Source of the DNA: Thermodesulfovibrionales bacterium
GTDB taxonomy: Bacteria > Nitrospirota > Thermodesulfovibrionia > Thermodesulfovibrionales > SM23-35
Length of the DNA stretch: 5,554 bases
NCBI GenBank assembly: GCA_020053565.1
Contig: JAGVMY010000174.1
Coordinates: 1 to 5,554 of the forward strand
Direction of reading: 5' to 3'
Numbering within the stretch: position 1 is the first letter of the stretch; each line of letters starts with the position of its first letter. Shown piece after piece: positions 5,542-5,554 of the stretch. Position numbers and translations under genes: made by a program. The notes under the pieces are model-generated. The model had not been told where the DNA came from and made no database searches. It saw only the letters and a program-made list of their open reading frames with translations.

Positions 5542-5554
5542 ATGATGGGATATC
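5542..5554 (+). CDS. Start of an unidentified plus-strand gene (4 codons visible)
   Basis: ATG 5542 follows a strong Shine-Dalgarno sequence, and the frame is open to the window end (M-M-G-Y). ATG 5545 is an alternative start. The product cannot be identified. It lies just downstream of the recombinase fragment on the same strand. Confidence 0.4.

Noticed and set aside
5285..5542. A minus-strand 85-codon frame over the recombinase fragment
   Set aside because: Most of it is antisense to recombinase-like sequence, and its first residues match nothing I recognise.
1..5554. CRISPR array, tRNA or rRNA genes
   Set aside because: No regularly spaced repeats and no tRNA- or rRNA-like sequences were seen on either strand.

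Overview
The window looks like a bacterial chromosome (about 40% G+C by eye). It has one intact housekeeping gene end on the left and a mosaic accessory region on the right. The left third (1-1954, plus strand) is the C-terminal half of a large, single-chain PurL, the purine-synthesis enzyme FGAM synthase. The large PurL form, the GGDEF, MazG-like and DprA-like gene types and the moderate G+C would fit Nitrospirota, Desulfobacterota, anammox Planctomycetota or a relative. This placement is inference only and weak.

From 1907 to about 5288 every recognisable gene lies on the minus strand, convergent with purL. In transcription order (right to left) they are: a 5'-truncated TIGR04255-type gene (5052-5288); an intact 170-aa protein with a WDGYGA motif (4543-5055); an intact 123-aa protein with a PPRHANIIGWP motif (4167-4538); a C-terminal remnant resembling the tail of AlbA_2/AAA_4 'RecG-like' proteins (3926-4162); an intact stand-alone DprA/Smf-like Rossmann protein (3170-3796); a MazG-like pyrophosphohydrolase gene interrupted by one in-frame TAA (2818-3177); about 520 bp without a supported gene; and a remnant of a GGDEF diguanylate cyclase (1907-2293) whose frame runs into the 3' end of purL. 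The right edge holds a fragment of a tyrosine recombinase on the plus strand (5289-5504) and a well-placed ribosome binding site followed by the start of a new plus-strand gene.

The main theme is genome decay and shuffling. At least four genes are beheaded or broken. Two of them, the TIGR04255 gene and the recombinase, lose their 5' ends at the same point near 5288, head to head, which marks a recombination junction. Two tightly packed units survive. One is the TIGR04255 / WDGYGA / RHANIIGWP cassette (ATGA overlap, then a 4-nt gap); the two intact members are conserved-looking proteins of unknown function and are the best candidate here for an undescribed system. The other is the DprA-like / MazG-like pair (8-nt ATGAGTGA overlap), which pairs a nucleotide- or DNA-binding Rossmann protein with a nucleotide-cleaning enzyme.
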